DNA from: Mycobacterium gallinarum
Lineage (GTDB): Bacteria; Actinomycetota; Actinomycetes; Mycobacteriales; Mycobacteriaceae
DNA: 64,000 bases
Direction of reading: 5' to 3'
Assembly: GCF_010726765.1 (NCBI RefSeq)
Contig: NZ_AP022601.1
Coordinates: 5,084,001-5,148,000 of the forward strand
Shown here: one piece after another, positions 46,349 through 56,008 of the stretch
Layout of the letters: every line of letters begins with the position of its first letter
Numbering within the stretch: position 1 is the stretch's first letter
The notes under the pieces: model-generated
What the model was told of the DNA's origin: nothing
Database searches by the model: none
Seen by the model: only the letters and a program-made list of their open reading frames with translations
Translations under genes and position numbers: made by a program

Positions 46349-48147
46349 GCAGCCCAGGTGGCTCATCCACCATGGTCTGTCGGGCGTGCGAAACCGAAGT
46401 ACCCGACGCGGGCTTCTGCGGCAGTTGCGGCGCGAAACAGGCCGGCGGACAGGGGCGTTGGCGCCTTGGCGCGTACGCGGTCGCCCCGAACGAACACACT
46501 CTGCTGCCCTTCTTCGTCACGTCGCTTTTCCCGCAGCTGTCACAGCGGTCGCACATAGTCTTTCGGGTGGGGCTGGCGGTGCCCCTCCTCGGGGTGATCG
46601 CCTTCGCATTGCTGCGGTGGCAGGCGCCGCTGATCACGGTGGGCGCGCTCGGACTGCTGATCCTGTTCGTGCTGTTTCTGCGCGAATCCGACGTCGACGA
46701 CGACCTGCCGCGTGGCTTGTTGGCGCTGACCGCCGCGATGGGAATCGTCTTGGGTGTCGGCTGCGCCTACGCCGTCAACGAGTTCGTCCCCGACGACTAC
46801 GTATTGACGCTGGGAAGCGAGTACACCACACAGACGCTGTTCGACAAGGCACTCGTGATCGTGACCCCGGTGTTTTACGCGCTGCTGATGCTGATTCCGA
46901 CGGTGGTGATTCGGCTGATCCAGCGCGGACCGCGAGAGTCGTTGGACGGCTACGTAATCGGGGCGCTCGGGTCGATCAGTTTCACCTCCGCGGCGACCCT
47001 GACGCTGCTGTCTCCTCAGTTCGAGACGGGGATCAGCGCCAGCGACCGAGCGGTCGACACCTTGGTCGTGCAGGCCGGAATTCAGCTCATCGCCGTTCCT
47101 TTGACGGCGGCGATGCTCGGCGGGTTGTTCGGGATGGCACTGTGGTTCGGCCGTCGGACCCTCATCGCGATCAGCGTGCTGTTGATCCTCGGCTTGTACG
47201 CCCTGTTCGGCCTGATGGATCTCGAGACGATTCCGATATTCGTGGAGTTGGTGCTCTACCTGTTCATCGCGCTGTTCGCCGTGATCGCGCTCAGGCTCGG
47301 CGTCCAGTTTGTCCTCATGACCAAGGATCACGACCCGGCAACCCACAGCGGGTTTCTGCGCTGCTTTCACTGTCACTACGTTGAACCTGACATGCCGTTC
47401 TGCCTCAATTGCGGGGTCGCCGCGCATGCGGCATCGCGGTCCTCGCGCGATGTTCGACGCACCGCAGAGGATGTCGAGACCGCGCCGGTGCGTCGCCCGA
47501 GCCACGCCCGTCTGATGACGGCGCTGGCCATCGGCACGGCGGTCGCCGCGGCTGCGGGCATCGCCGCCGCATTTGCGTCGACGCCCCAGGTGGTCGCCTA
47601 CCAATGCCCGCCCGACTGCGGACGTCCGCCGATCTACGAACCGATCGAATCGTATCCGCGTTACGTCTCCGAGGACGGCGCGTTCTCGGTGCAGTACCCC
47701 GGGCCGGGAACGGCGTACGTGGCAACACTGCAGCCGGATGGCGTCGAATTGAAATTCACCGGGGGCGACACCGGCACCATGGAATTGTTCGGACAGCCCG
47801 CCGAGGGTAGGACAGCGAAGCAGATTACGGAAAGCCTTGTCGCCGAACATTTCCCGAATGCGACCGTCGATTATCAGATTCCCAACGCCATGGTCGGCTA
47901 CGAGCCCGGGTACGGCGTCGTCTACGACGAGTATCCGCAGGACGCCCGCGGATCGTTCACCCGGCTGCGCCTCCTCGTCATGGTCGCGGTCAAGAACGAC
48001 TATGCATTGGCTGCGGCCGCGATCGGGCCGTACCGCGAGTTCACCCGGGACGACGGACCGGGCCACCCATCCGCGGCGAATCTGCAACTTGCCATGGATA
48101 TGGGCAAGTACGTCAACAGTTTTCGGTGGACAGAGCCGAAGGACTGA
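46345..48147 (+). CDS. Double zinc-ribbon polytopic membrane protein, cassette member
   Basis: 600 residues beginning at a GTG coupled to the protease stop. A zinc ribbon (Cys12, 15, 25, 28) opens the protein. About eight or more membrane helices fill 70-330. A second ribbon (CFHC...CLNC near 341-357) precedes one helix (about 390-410) and a C-terminal, probably extracytoplasmic domain (YVSEDGAFSVQYPGPG, MELFGQPAEG). No enzyme motif is seen. The topology looks like a sensor or transporter scaffold. Coupling to a secreted protease suggests a joint role at the envelope; this is inference. Confidence 0.75.
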   Translation: MSSPGGSSTMVCRACETEVPDAGFCGSCGAKQAGGQGRWRLGAYAVAPNEHTLLPFFVTSLFPQLSQRSHIVFRVGLAVPLLGVIAFALLRWQAPLITVGALGLLILFVLFLRESDVDDDLPRGLLALTAAMGIVLGVGCAYAVNEFVPDDYVLTLGSEYTTQTLFDKALVIVTPVFYALLMLIPTVVIRLIQRGPRESLDGYVIGALGSISFTSAATLTLLSPQFETGISASDRAVDTLVVQAGIQLIAVPLTAAMLGGLFGMALWFGRRTLIAISVLLILGLYALFGLMDLETIPIFVELVLYLFIALFAVIALRLGVQFVLMTKDHDPATHSGFLRCFHCHYVEPDMPFCLNCGVAAHAASRSSRDVRRTAEDVETAPVRRPSHARLMTALAIGTAVAAAAGIAAAFASTPQVVAYQCPPDCGRPPIYEPIESYPRYVSEDGAFSVQYPGPGTAYVATLQPDGVELKFTGGDTGTMELFGQPAEGRTAKQITESLVAEHFPNATVDYQIPNAMVGYEPGYGVVYDEYPQDARGSFTRLRLLVMVAVKNDYALAAAAIGPYREFTRDDGPGHPSAANLQLAMDMGKYVNSFRWTEPKD

Positions 48148-48150
48148 CCG

Positions 48151-49086
48151 TCAGATGCTCGAGAAGCAGGAGTCTTGCTCGCTCCTGGGAATCGTCGCGT
48201 TCTGGGTGGAGAACTGGGTCTCGACGCCCGCGTCGGTCACCTTCACCGAGTCGGCCTTGATGTCCATCGGCAGCTCCTGCTCCAACTGGGCGGTGAGCGA
48301 GTCGAGTGCGGGCTGAATCGTCTCCCGCGGCAACGTGAAGCCGAGCCCGGTCAGCTCCGTCACCTCCAGCGTCAGAGCGCCGTTCTTGACCGTCGGCTTG
48401 GTGACGATGCTGCCGAGCGCCGCCTCCAACTCGACCGTGCCGTCGGACGGGTTGGTGGTGACGCCGGAGATCAATGATCCGACGAGTGGAATGGCGTCCT
48501 GAATGGACTGCGACATGCCGGCCGATGTCCAGTCGATCTTCGCGACGAGCGACCCGATCGTGCCGCCGCTACCGGAGCCGGCGTCTTCATTCAGTTTGAC
48601 GTCCTTGACGGTCACGTCGGCCTTCATGCCCTGCAAACTGCCGATCTGATTGCCCGCGGTTTCGATGTGCAGGCTCGAATAGTGCCTGGACATGTGCTGT
48701 ATCAGGAAGGGCGGCATGAAGGCGAAGGACACCTCGGCCTTGTCCTCGACAAGACATTCGACGGCGGAGGCGACCCTGGTCTCGCCTTCGTTGCGGGCGT
48801 ACAGCTCGACGCCGATCAGCGCTGCCGCGACCACCGCGACGACGATGACCAGCGTCAGAATGATGGACAGCGGGTCGCGAAGGAAGCCCTTCGACCGCTT
48901 CTTGGGAGTGGGCTCCTCCTGCTGCGGCGCCGACGTCTGCGGCCCGGGTCCCTGGGGTGGCGGCGCGGAGTAACCCGGCGGCGGCCCCTGCGGGTACTGC
49001 GGCTGGCTCTGCGGGTACTGAGGTGGGCCCTGCGGCCTTTGAGGCGGGCCCTGCGGCTGGTTGCGGCCGTCCCAAGGGTCTGTCAT
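48151..49086 (-). CDS. DUF2993 (LmeA-like) membrane-anchored protein (Rv0479c-like)
   Basis: 311 residues. The cytosolic N-terminus (1-65) is rich in Pro, Gln and Gly with repeats of PPQYPQ type, followed by one helix (about 72-96) and an exported DUF2993 domain. The domain family includes LmeA, a phospholipid-binding periplasmic mannan elongation factor. The single Cys pair, CLVEDK and CFSSI, may form a disulfide. The start overlaps the nitrilase-like stop (ATGA). Confidence 0.8.
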   Translation of the reverse strand: MTDPWDGRNQPQGPPQRPQGPPQYPQSQPQYPQGPPPGYSAPPPQGPGPQTSAPQQEEPTPKKRSKGFLRDPLSIILTLVIVVAVVAAALIGVELYARNEGETRVASAVECLVEDKAEVSFAFMPPFLIQHMSRHYSSLHIETAGNQIGSLQGMKADVTVKDVKLNEDAGSGSGGTIGSLVAKIDWTSAGMSQSIQDAIPLVGSLISGVTTNPSDGTVELEAALGSIVTKPTVKNGALTLEVTELTGLGFTLPRETIQPALDSLTAQLEQELPMDIKADSVKVTDAGVETQFSTQNATIPRSEQDSCFSSI

Positions 49087-49919
49087 CCCCGCGATTCTGC
49101 CTTACGCCATAGGTGATCTGTGCGGTTGTGCATGACCGCGATGGTTTCGCGGACCTTCCGGGCCGCATCGAGGTCGATCTCGGTGACAAGCAGAGCCGGA
49201 TCGTCACCCGCCGATGCGACGACCTCGCCCACCGGAGACGCGACGACGCTGCCGCCCACCCCGGTGGGTCCCAGCGCTGCGATTTCGTCGCCCGGATAGG
49301 CCTGATCGACTGCGGCGACGAAACCCGTCGTGTCGATTGCACGGGCGCGGGCCAGCAGCGTCCACTGGTCGAGCTTGCCCGCACCGGTGCCCCACGATGC
49401 ATGGACCGTGACGAGTTGTGCTCCGCGGCGGGCCAATTCGATGTACAGCTCAGGGAAGCGGACGTCGTAACACAGCGTGAGGCCGACGGTGACCGGACCG
49501 GAGTCACCGTCGACCGTGATCACCACGGGCTCGCGGCCCGGCGCCACGGTATCGGACTCGGTGAACCCGAACGCGTCGTAGAGATGGATCTTGTCGTAGT
49601 GGGCGTCGACTCCCGGTCCCGTCGCGATCAGGGTGTTGGTCACCCGCGCCCGCCCATCTCGGGTGTCGGCGGGGACGAACATGCCGGCGACGACGACGAT
49701 GCCTGCGCGCTCGGCGATCTGCCGCACTCCCGTCGCCCATGGGCCGTCGAGCGGTTCGGCGATCGAGGCCAGCGAAGTGCCGAAGCGGCACATCGTCGCC
49801 TCCGGGAACAACACCAGCCGCGCGCCGGCGTCGGCTGCGCGTCGGGTGTAGTCCTCGACAAGGCCGAGGTTGGCCGCGGGGTCGGTGCCGCTGCGGATTT
49901 GTGCCAGGGCCACACGCAT
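49083..49919 (-). CDS. Carbon-nitrogen hydrolase (nitrilase family, Rv0480c-like)
   Basis: 278 residues from the ATG at 49919. The Glu-Lys-Cys triad is visible: LFPEATMC (Glu40), YDKIHLYD and LCYDVRFPE. It hydrolyses amides or nitriles; similar enzymes process omega-amides or deaminated glutathione. TACGCT (49927-49932, minus strand) is 7 bases before the ATG, so a leaderless mRNA is expected; GTG at 49925 is less likely. It is coupled to the DUF2993 gene. Confidence 0.88.
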   Translation of the reverse strand: MRVALAQIRSGTDPAANLGLVEDYTRRAADAGARLVLFPEATMCRFGTSLASIAEPLDGPWATGVRQIAERAGIVVVAGMFVPADTRDGRARVTNTLIATGPGVDAHYDKIHLYDAFGFTESDTVAPGREPVVITVDGDSGPVTVGLTLCYDVRFPELYIELARRGAQLVTVHASWGTGAGKLDQWTLLARARAIDTTGFVAAVDQAYPGDEIAALGPTGVGGSVVASPVGEVVASAGDDPALLVTEIDLDAARKVRETIAVMHNRTDHLWRKAESRG

Positions 49920-49938
49920 GATCACCAGCGTAGGACGT

Positions 49939-50730
49939 TCAGGCGAGGGGATTAGGCGCCACGGCCTGCCACGGCACCGTCAGCACGCCGTCGCGCATCC
50001 GTCGTCGCGGTGGATCGACCTGGAAGCCGCTGTTGCTCAGGAGATCCAGCATTGCCCGCCAGCGCACCCTCGGGCCGAAGACACCGTGGCCCGCGACGCT
50101 GGCCCACGCGTGATCGGCCGCCGCGAGCAAAGCGTGGATCGGCTGACCGTCGACATTGTGGTGGATCAGCACCTTGGGCAGTCGCACGGCGAGGTCGGAC
50201 GGGCGCTCGATGGCGAACGGATCGCAGGCCAACGTGAGGCTCAGCGGACCGTCGGCGTCGAGCAGCACCCAACAGCAGAGCCTGCCGAGTTCATCGCACG
50301 TGCCGTCGACGATCAGACCGCCGGGAGCCAACTGAGCTTGCATGGTCGACCACGCTTCGGCCACCGCGTCGACGGGATATTGGCGCAGCACGTTGAATGC
50401 GCGCACCAGGGCGGGGCGCCGCCCGGCCAATTCGAAACCGCCGAGGGCGAATTCAACGGTGTCACCGCCGGCGGCTCGTGCCGAGGCGACTCGGTCGGGG
50501 TGGATCTCGAGGCCGATGACCCGAATGTCGTTGCGCACCATCCGCAGTCGCTCGGCCAGTTCGAGGGTCGTCACCGGCAGCGCGCCGTAGCCGAGGTCGA
50601 TGACCAACGGGTCGGCGGCGGACAGCAGTGCGGCGCGCACCCGTCGCGAATGCACCAGCCAGCGATCGCTGCGTCGCAGTCTGTTGTAGCCGGTGGTACC
50701 TCGCGTGAGCTGTCCAAGTGGGGCAGCCAT
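49939..50730 (-). CDS. Class I SAM-dependent methyltransferase
   Basis: 263 residues with a Rossmann-type methyltransferase pattern: VIDLGYGALPVTTLELAERL is motif I, VIGLEIHPDRVASARA is motif II, and GGLIVDGTCDELG follows. Target unknown. TAAACT (50738-50743, minus strand) is 7 bases before the ATG. In M. tuberculosis, as I recall, no gene is present between Rv0480c and Rv0481c, so this may be an insertion or a loss elsewhere. Confidence 0.76.
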   Translation of the reverse strand: MAAPLGQLTRGTTGYNRLRRSDRWLVHSRRVRAALLSAADPLVIDLGYGALPVTTLELAERLRMVRNDIRVIGLEIHPDRVASARAAGGDTVEFALGGFELAGRRPALVRAFNVLRQYPVDAVAEAWSTMQAQLAPGGLIVDGTCDELGRLCCWVLLDADGPLSLTLACDPFAIERPSDLAVRLPKVLIHHNVDGQPIHALLAAADHAWASVAGHGVFGPRVRWRAMLDLLSNSGFQVDPPRRRMRDGVLTVPWQAVAPNPLA

Positions 50731-50790
50731 GAATTCAAGTTTAAGCCGGTCGAGTCCCTCCGCCCTGCACCACGCCGCAGGGCGGGTGAC

Positions 50791-51300
50791 CTAAGCGTTC
50801 TCGGAGATCCACGCCGTGGTGAACCGCTGCTCCTGGACCAACAGGTCGACCAGCTGGCTGCCGATGAAGTTCTCGATCTTTCCGCCGACGAGTGGAATGT
50901 TCACCTCGACGGTGGCATGGAACTCGAGCCGCGAACCGGACCCGGATTTCGCCGGGGCCAGGATCGCGGTGCCGCGCAGCGTGGCGGGCGCCCCGGTGAT
51001 CGATCCAATGATCGTGGCGGTCGTCTGCCCGTCAATGACCGGCGTCCAGGTTTCTTCGCGGACGAAACTGAGGTTGCCGCGGTGGAACTGGGTGACGACG
51101 CCCGGCAATCGGTCGGCGCGCAGCGTTTGCGTCGTGGTGATGTCGATGCCGCCACCGGAGCAATCGATCGAGTCCAGCGAATAGACGTCGGCACCGGACT
51201 CCGTCAGGCGGGCCAGCCAGTACCTCTCATCGCGGAATGCGCGGTGGACTTGTTCGACAGTGCCCTCGTACTCGGTCGCCATGTCGAATGAACGTGGCAT
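50791..51300 (-). CDS. DUF2505 protein (Rv0481c-like)
   Basis: 169 residues. The pattern YEGTVEQVHRAFRDERYWLARL, a central beta-sheet region and the closing helix FIGSQLVDLLVQEQRFTTAWI fit DUF2505, a START-like lipid-binding family. TAGCGT (51309-51314, minus strand) is 8 bases before the ATG. It lies divergent from murB with only 26 bases between the start codons. Confidence 0.82.
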   Translation of the reverse strand: MPRSFDMATEYEGTVEQVHRAFRDERYWLARLTESGADVYSLDSIDCSGGGIDITTTQTLRADRLPGVVTQFHRGNLSFVREETWTPVIDGQTTATIIGSITGAPATLRGTAILAPAKSGSGSRLEFHATVEVNIPLVGGKIENFIGSQLVDLLVQEQRFTTAWISENA

Positions 51301-51308
51301 AGCTGGCC

Positions 51309-51318
51309 ACGCTACCGT
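51309..51318. promoter_or_regulatory. Overlapping divergent -10 hexamers
   Basis: TAGCGT on the minus strand (51309-51314) and TACCGT on the plus strand (51313-51318) overlap by two bases. Each is exactly 8 bases from its start codon (ATG 51300; GTG 51327). Both transcripts would be leaderless and could not be initiated at the same time. Confidence 0.62.
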
Positions 51319-51326
51319 TACCGCCC

Positions 51327-52382
51327 GTGGTCACCTCGCTCATCGGCGGCGCGTCCGTCTCCGAAGCGGTGCCGCTGGCACCGCTGACCACGTTGCGCGT
51401 CGGGCCCGTCGCACGGCGCCTGATCACCTGCGACACCACCCAGAAGGTCGTCGACGTGACGCGCGCGCTAGGCCCCGACAGCGATGCCCTCGTGCTGGCG
51501 GGTGGATCGAATGTCGTACTGGCCGACGACCTCACCGACCTGACCGTCGTCCTGCTCGCCAACACCGAGATCACCGTCAAGGGCAATGTCGTACGCGCAG
51601 AGGCCGGCGCGGCGTGGGACGACGTCGTCGTGACGTCGCTGGCGCACGGACTGGGCGGGCTGGAATGCCTGTCCGGCATCCCCGGGTCCGCGGGTGCAAC
51701 ACCGGTTCAGAACGTCGGCGCGTACGGCGCCGAGGTTGCCGACACCATCCGGCGGGTTCGCCTGCTCGACCGGCGCACCGGCACGGACTCCTGGGTGCCA
51801 CCGCCGGCCCTGCAGTTCGGCTACCGCACCAGCATCCTCAAACGCTCATCGGCAGCGACCGTGCTCGAGGTGGAGTTCGAATTGCGCCCCGACGGACTCA
51901 GCGCACCGATGCGCTACGGCGAGCTTGCCAATGCCCTTGGTGCAGAACCGAATTCGCGGGTCGACGCCGCCCGTGTGCGTGACGCGGTGCTGGCGTTGCG
52001 GGCCGGTAAGGGCATGGTGCTCGACCCGGCCGACCACGACACCTGGAGCGTGGGCTCCTTCTTCACCAATCCCGTCGTCGACCAAGAAGTCTTCGACCGG
52101 CTCGAAGGGAGCGTCGACGGAGTCGTGCCCAACTATCCGGCGCCCGACGGCGTGAAGCTGGCCGCGGGATGGCTCGTCGAGCGTGCGGGCTTCGCCAAGG
52201 GCTATCCGGGGAACGACGCTGTAGCGCGGCTTTCGACCAAGCATGCGCTGGCTGTGACCAATCGGGGCAAAGCGACGACATCTGATGTGATTGCGCTGGC
52301 CAGGGCGGTACGCGACGGTGTCAGAACGACATTCGGGATCGAACTCACCCCCGAACCGATTCTGATTGGCGCCGCTCTCTAG
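51327..52382 (+). CDS. murB: UDP-N-acetylenolpyruvylglucosamine reductase MurB (type I)
   Basis: 351 residues. MurB reduces UDP-GlcNAc-enolpyruvate to UDP-MurNAc with NADPH and FAD in peptidoglycan synthesis. The FAD segment [29 protein letters not shown], the catalytic-serine motif VGSFFTNP and the C-terminal [11 protein letters not shown] are intact. The GTG has TACCGT 8 bases upstream. It is followed 15 bases later by the L,D-transpeptidase gene, so cell-wall synthesis genes are linked. Confidence 0.96.
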   Translation: MVTSLIGGASVSEAVPLAPLTTLRVGPVARRLITCDTTQKVVDVTRALGPDSDALVLAGGSNVVLADDLTDLTVVLLANTEITVKGNVVRAEAGAAWDDVVVTSLAHGLGGLECLSGIPGSAGATPVQNVGAYGAEVADTIRRVRLLDRRTGTDSWVPPPALQFGYRTSILKRSSAATVLEVEFELRPDGLSAPMRYGELANALGAEPNSRVDAARVRDAVLALRAGKGMVLDPADHDTWSVGSFFTNPVVDQEVFDRLEGSVDGVVPNYPAPDGVKLAAGWLVERAGFAKGYPGNDAVARLSTKHALAVTNRGKATTSDVIALARAVRDGVRTTFGIELTPEPILIGAAL

Positions 52383-52397
52383 GTACCCTGGGTCCAC

Positions 52398-53696
52398 GTG
52401 AGCCCTGCCGATGCCGTGCCCTCGATGCCGGCTATATCCAGACGGCGCGCCTTGACCGCATTTGCGGTCGGGGTCATCGCGCCGGGCGCTCTGGCGGCCT
52501 GCTCCAGGGGGTCTCTGCCCTCAGCCGGCGAGGCGATCGAGCCGCCCGCCCCGTCGCTGACATACCAACCCGCGGACGCCACCGCTGACGTGGTGCCGAC
52601 CGCGCCGATCGGGATCGAGGTCCGCGACGGCTGGTTCCAGCGGGTCGCACTGACGAATCCCGAAGGCAAGGCCGTCGCGGGTGCGCTCAACCGCGATCGC
52701 ACCGCCTTCAACATCACCGAACCGCTCGGCTACGGCGTCGAGTACACGTGGAGTGGCTCGGTGGTCGGCCGTGACGGCAATGCGCAACCCGTCGCAGGCA
52801 ACTTCACCACCGTCAACCCCAGCGCTCAGGTCAGCGGTCGGTTCCAGCTCGCCGACGGTCAAGTCGTCGGCGTCGCGGCGCCGATCATCATCCAGTTCGA
52901 CGCGTCGATCAGCGACAAGGCGTCCGTCGAGAAGGCGGTCAAGGTCACTACCGAACCTGCCGTCGAGGGCAGCTGGGCATGGCTGCCCGACGAGGTCGGC
53001 GGCTCGCGCATGCACTGGCGCACCAAGGATTACTACCCGGCGGGCACGAAGGTGCACGTCGACGCGAAGCTCTACGGGGTTCCGTTCGGTGACGGCGCGT
53101 TCGGCGCGGCGGATTCGACGTTGGCGTTCGAGACCGGCCGCCGTCAGGTGGTCAGGGCCGAGGCGTCGTCGCACCGCATCCAGGTGCTCGACGCCGGCGG
53201 CGCGGTCATCATGGACTTCCCGTGCAGCTACGGCGAGGGCGACCTGGATCGCAACGTGACGCGCAGCGGCGTGCACGTCGTCACCGAGAAGTACGAAGAC
53301 TTCTATATGACCAACCCCGCGGCCGGATACGCCAACGTCCGCGAGCGGTTCGCCGTTCGGATCTCGAATAACGGCGAGTTCATCCACGCCAACCCGGCCA
53401 GCCTCGGTTCGCAGGGCAACTCGAACGTCACCAACGGCTGCATCAACCTGTCCGAGTCCGACGCCCAGCAGTATTTCAACAGTGCGATCTACGGCGATCC
53501 GGTCGAGGTCACCGGGACCCGGATCCAGCTGTCCTACGCCGACGGCGACATCTGGGACTGGGCGGTTTCGTGGGACGAGTGGACTTCGATGTCCGCGCTG
53601 TCGGACCAGGCTTCACCTGCGGGGATTCCCAGCTCCGCTCCTGCCACGCCGTCGGGTGCACCGGAGCCCGCCGGCGCAGGACGCCCCGGCGGCTGA
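52398..53696 (+). CDS. lprQ: L,D-transpeptidase lipoprotein LprQ (LdtMt5-like)
   Basis: 432 residues from a GTG. The signal peptide has a twin-arginine-like SRRRALTAF and ends in lipobox LAAC. Ig-like domains (about 60-270) precede a YkuD transpeptidase domain with [12 protein letters not shown] and NGCINLS, holding the His and catalytic Cys. It makes 3-3 crosslinks in peptidoglycan. The C-terminal Pro/Ala/Gly tail is variable. M. tuberculosis Rv0483 (LdtMt5) is 451 residues. Following murB, it completes a wall-synthesis pair. Confidence 0.93.
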   Translation: MSPADAVPSMPAISRRRALTAFAVGVIAPGALAACSRGSLPSAGEAIEPPAPSLTYQPADATADVVPTAPIGIEVRDGWFQRVALTNPEGKAVAGALNRDRTAFNITEPLGYGVEYTWSGSVVGRDGNAQPVAGNFTTVNPSAQVSGRFQLADGQVVGVAAPIIIQFDASISDKASVEKAVKVTTEPAVEGSWAWLPDEVGGSRMHWRTKDYYPAGTKVHVDAKLYGVPFGDGAFGAADSTLAFETGRRQVVRAEASSHRIQVLDAGGAVIMDFPCSYGEGDLDRNVTRSGVHVVTEKYEDFYMTNPAAGYANVRERFAVRISNNGEFIHANPASLGSQGNSNVTNGCINLSESDAQQYFNSAIYGDPVEVTGTRIQLSYADGDIWDWAVSWDEWTSMSALSDQASPAGIPSSAPATPSGAPEPAGAGRPGG

Positions 53697-53766
53697 CCCA
53701 ATGTCGTGCTGACAGCGCCGGCAAGGCTATATATGCACGGCGACGCTCTCAGGCGGACATTGTGAT

Positions 53767-54525
53767 CTAGGTCTGGCGGTTGAAGCGCGAGCCGCTGGCG
53801 CCGCTGACCTGGTCACGCGGCCGCACCACGATCAGATCAAGGTCGACGTGGGACGGACGGCTGGCGACAAACCCGATCACCTCGGCGATGTCCTCGGCCA
53901 CCAGCGGTGTGACACCTTCGTACACCTTGGCGGCGCGCTCCTCGTCACCGTCGAACCGGCGCAGCGAGAAGTCGGTCTTCACCATGCCCGGCGCAACTTC
54001 GGTGAGCCGCACCGGCTTTCCGAGCAGCTCGCTGCGCAGCGTGCGATGCAGTACTCCCTGGGCGTGTTTGGCCGAGGTGTAGCCGCCGCCGTTGTCGTAG
54101 ATCTCGACAGCGGCGATCGAGGTGACGGTGACGATCAGCCCGTCGCCGGAGTCGATCAGCTTCGGCAGCAGTGCGCGGGTGACCCGCAGAGTGCCCAGAA
54201 CATTGGCCTCCCACATCCACCGCCAGTGCTCGATATCGGCCTCTGCCACGGGCTCGAGTCCGCGCGCGCCGCCGGCGTTGTTGACCAGGACATCGACCCT
54301 GTTCAGCCTGTCGGCCAGGGCGTTGACGGCATCGGAATCAGTGACGTCGGTCACAATTGCGGTCCCACCGATCTCGTCGGCCAGGGCCTGGATCGGCTCG
54401 GCGCGACGGGCTGCGCAAACGACGTGAAAGCCAAGGGCTGCAAGGGTTCTCGCGGTCGCTGCACCGATACCGGCGCTGGCGCCGGTGACCACCGCGACCC
54501 GCCTGTCGGTCTCTGGTGTTGTCAT
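53767..54525 (-). CDS. Short-chain dehydrogenase/reductase (Rv0484c-like)
   Basis: 252 residues with TGASAGIG, NNAGGA, TSIAAVEIYDNGGGYTSAKHA (Ser, Tyr, Lys) and a PGMVKTDFSLRR segment. The NADP-type SDR is of the YdfG-like group that acts on 3-hydroxy acids or amino acids; the substrate is unproven. TAAAGT (54533-54538, minus strand) is 7 bases before the ATG. Its end faces lprQ. Confidence 0.86.
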   Translation of the reverse strand: MTTPETDRRVAVVTGASAGIGAATARTLAALGFHVVCAARRAEPIQALADEIGGTAIVTDVTDSDAVNALADRLNRVDVLVNNAGGARGLEPVAEADIEHWRWMWEANVLGTLRVTRALLPKLIDSGDGLIVTVTSIAAVEIYDNGGGYTSAKHAQGVLHRTLRSELLGKPVRLTEVAPGMVKTDFSLRRFDGDEERAAKVYEGVTPLVAEDIAEVIGFVASRPSHVDLDLIVVRPRDQVSGASGSRFNRQT

Positions 54526-54697
54526 GGGCCCAACTTTAGTTGGCGTGCTAAATTCACCGTGTGTCCAGGAGTCAGGCTGCCCGCATCACGCGGCACTGTT
54601 GTTGTTGCGCACTTCGCCGCTCCTGATTGCGCTGTCCTGACGACAGTCCCCGGGTGTGGCACCGACCCCCCGGCCGACTTCACAAAAGGACACTCCC

Positions 54698-55978
54698 GTG
54701 CGCACCGCATCTCCCACTCTCCATAAGCCCGCTGCCCCCGCTCACGCCAAGCGCGCTCTTCTCGCACGTCACCACGTCGTGGCGCCCTCGCTGCGGGTAG
54801 CCGAGGCGGCCGCGGGCTCCGTGTTCAGCGCCGCGCGCCTGCGCGGCCCGATCGCGCGTGACGTCATCGCGCAGGTCACCGGACTCAGCATCGCCACGGT
54901 CAACCGTCAGGTGACGGCGCTGCTCGATGCGGGAGTCCTTCGGGAGCGCGCCGACCTGGCCGTTTCCGGAGCCATCGGCAGGCCGCGAGTGCCCGTCGAG
55001 GTCAACCACGAGCCCTACCTGACTTTGGGTATCCACATCGGTGCGCGCACCACCAGCATCGTGGCCACCGATCTGTTCGGCCGGACGCTCGACGTCGTCG
55101 AGACGCCGACGCCGCGTGCCCCGCAGGCCGCCGCCTTGGCGTCGTTGGCCGCCAGCGCCCGCCGCTACCTGAGCCGTTGGCACCGCCGCCGCGCTCTGTG
55201 GGTCGGCGTGGCCGCCGGTGGCGTCGTCGACAGCGCGACGGGTTACCTCGATCATCCGCGGCTGGGCTGGTCGGAGGCTCCCGTCGGGCCGGTGCTCGCC
55301 GAAGCGCTCGGCCTGCCGGTGTCGGTCGCCTCCCACGTCGACGCGATGGCCGGCGCCGAACTTCTGCTCGGGGGCCGACGGCTACCGGTGTCCGAGAGCG
55401 CGGGAACAAGCCTGTACGTCTACGCCCGTGAGACCGTCGGCTACGCGCTGTCCATCGGCGGGCGGGTGCATTCGCCGAGCAGCGGACCCGGCACCATCGC
55501 CGCGCTGCCCGCGGACTCGGAACTGCTGGGCGGCACCGGCCAGCTGGAGTCCACCGTGAGCGACGAAGCCGTGCTGATCGCCGCCCGCAAGGCCCGCATC
55601 ATCAGCGGCGACGGTCCGGCCTCGACGATGCAGGCGGTGCTGCGGGCCGCCCGGCAGGGCAACGAGCAGGCGCAGGGCCTGCTCGCCGAGCGGGCCAGGG
55701 TGCTGGGCCAGGCTGTCGCGCTGCTGCGTGACATGCTCAACCCCGACGACCTCGTGGTCGGTGGCCAGGCCTTCACCGAGTATCCGGAGGGCATGGAATT
55801 GGTCGAGGCGGCGTACACGCAACGCTCGGTCATGCCGCCGCGTCAGATCCGGGTCACGGCCTTCGGTAATCGGGTGCAGGAGGCTGGCGCCGGTGTGGTG
55901 TCCCTCGTCGGGCTCTACGCCGACCCCATCGGCGCGATGAAGCGGGCCCTCAACCGGCGCCCCGAGGTGAGTGCGTAG
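54698..55978 (+). CDS. ROK-family transcriptional regulator (Rv0485-like)
   Basis: 426 residues from the GTG at 54698 (AAAGGA ribosome site); GTG 54656 would add 14 and give a length nearer Rv0485 (438). An N-terminal winged helix is clear: GPIARDVIAQVTGLSIATVNRQVTALLDAGVL. The ROK domain follows (LGIHIGARTTSIVATDLFG and VGVAAGGVVDS), but the sugar-kinase zinc motif is not complete, so it is a regulator rather than a kinase. Rv0485 controls a PE/PPE pair in M. tuberculosis. It precedes mshA. Confidence 0.87.
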   Translation: MRTASPTLHKPAAPAHAKRALLARHHVVAPSLRVAEAAAGSVFSAARLRGPIARDVIAQVTGLSIATVNRQVTALLDAGVLRERADLAVSGAIGRPRVPVEVNHEPYLTLGIHIGARTTSIVATDLFGRTLDVVETPTPRAPQAAALASLAASARRYLSRWHRRRALWVGVAAGGVVDSATGYLDHPRLGWSEAPVGPVLAEALGLPVSVASHVDAMAGAELLLGGRRLPVSESAGTSLYVYARETVGYALSIGGRVHSPSSGPGTIAALPADSELLGGTGQLESTVSDEAVLIAARKARIISGDGPASTMQAVLRAARQGNEQAQGLLAERARVLGQAVALLRDMLNPDDLVVGGQAFTEYPEGMELVEAAYTQRSVMPPRQIRVTAFGNRVQEAGAGVVSLVGLYADPIGAMKRALNRRPEVSA

Positions 55979-56008
55979 CGGGCCGTTGTCCGGCCACGGT
56001 GTAGACAT

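Noticed and set aside
53697..53766. Terminator between lprQ and the Rv0484c-like gene
   Set aside because: No clear stem with a T-run or long GC stem was found in this convergent gap.
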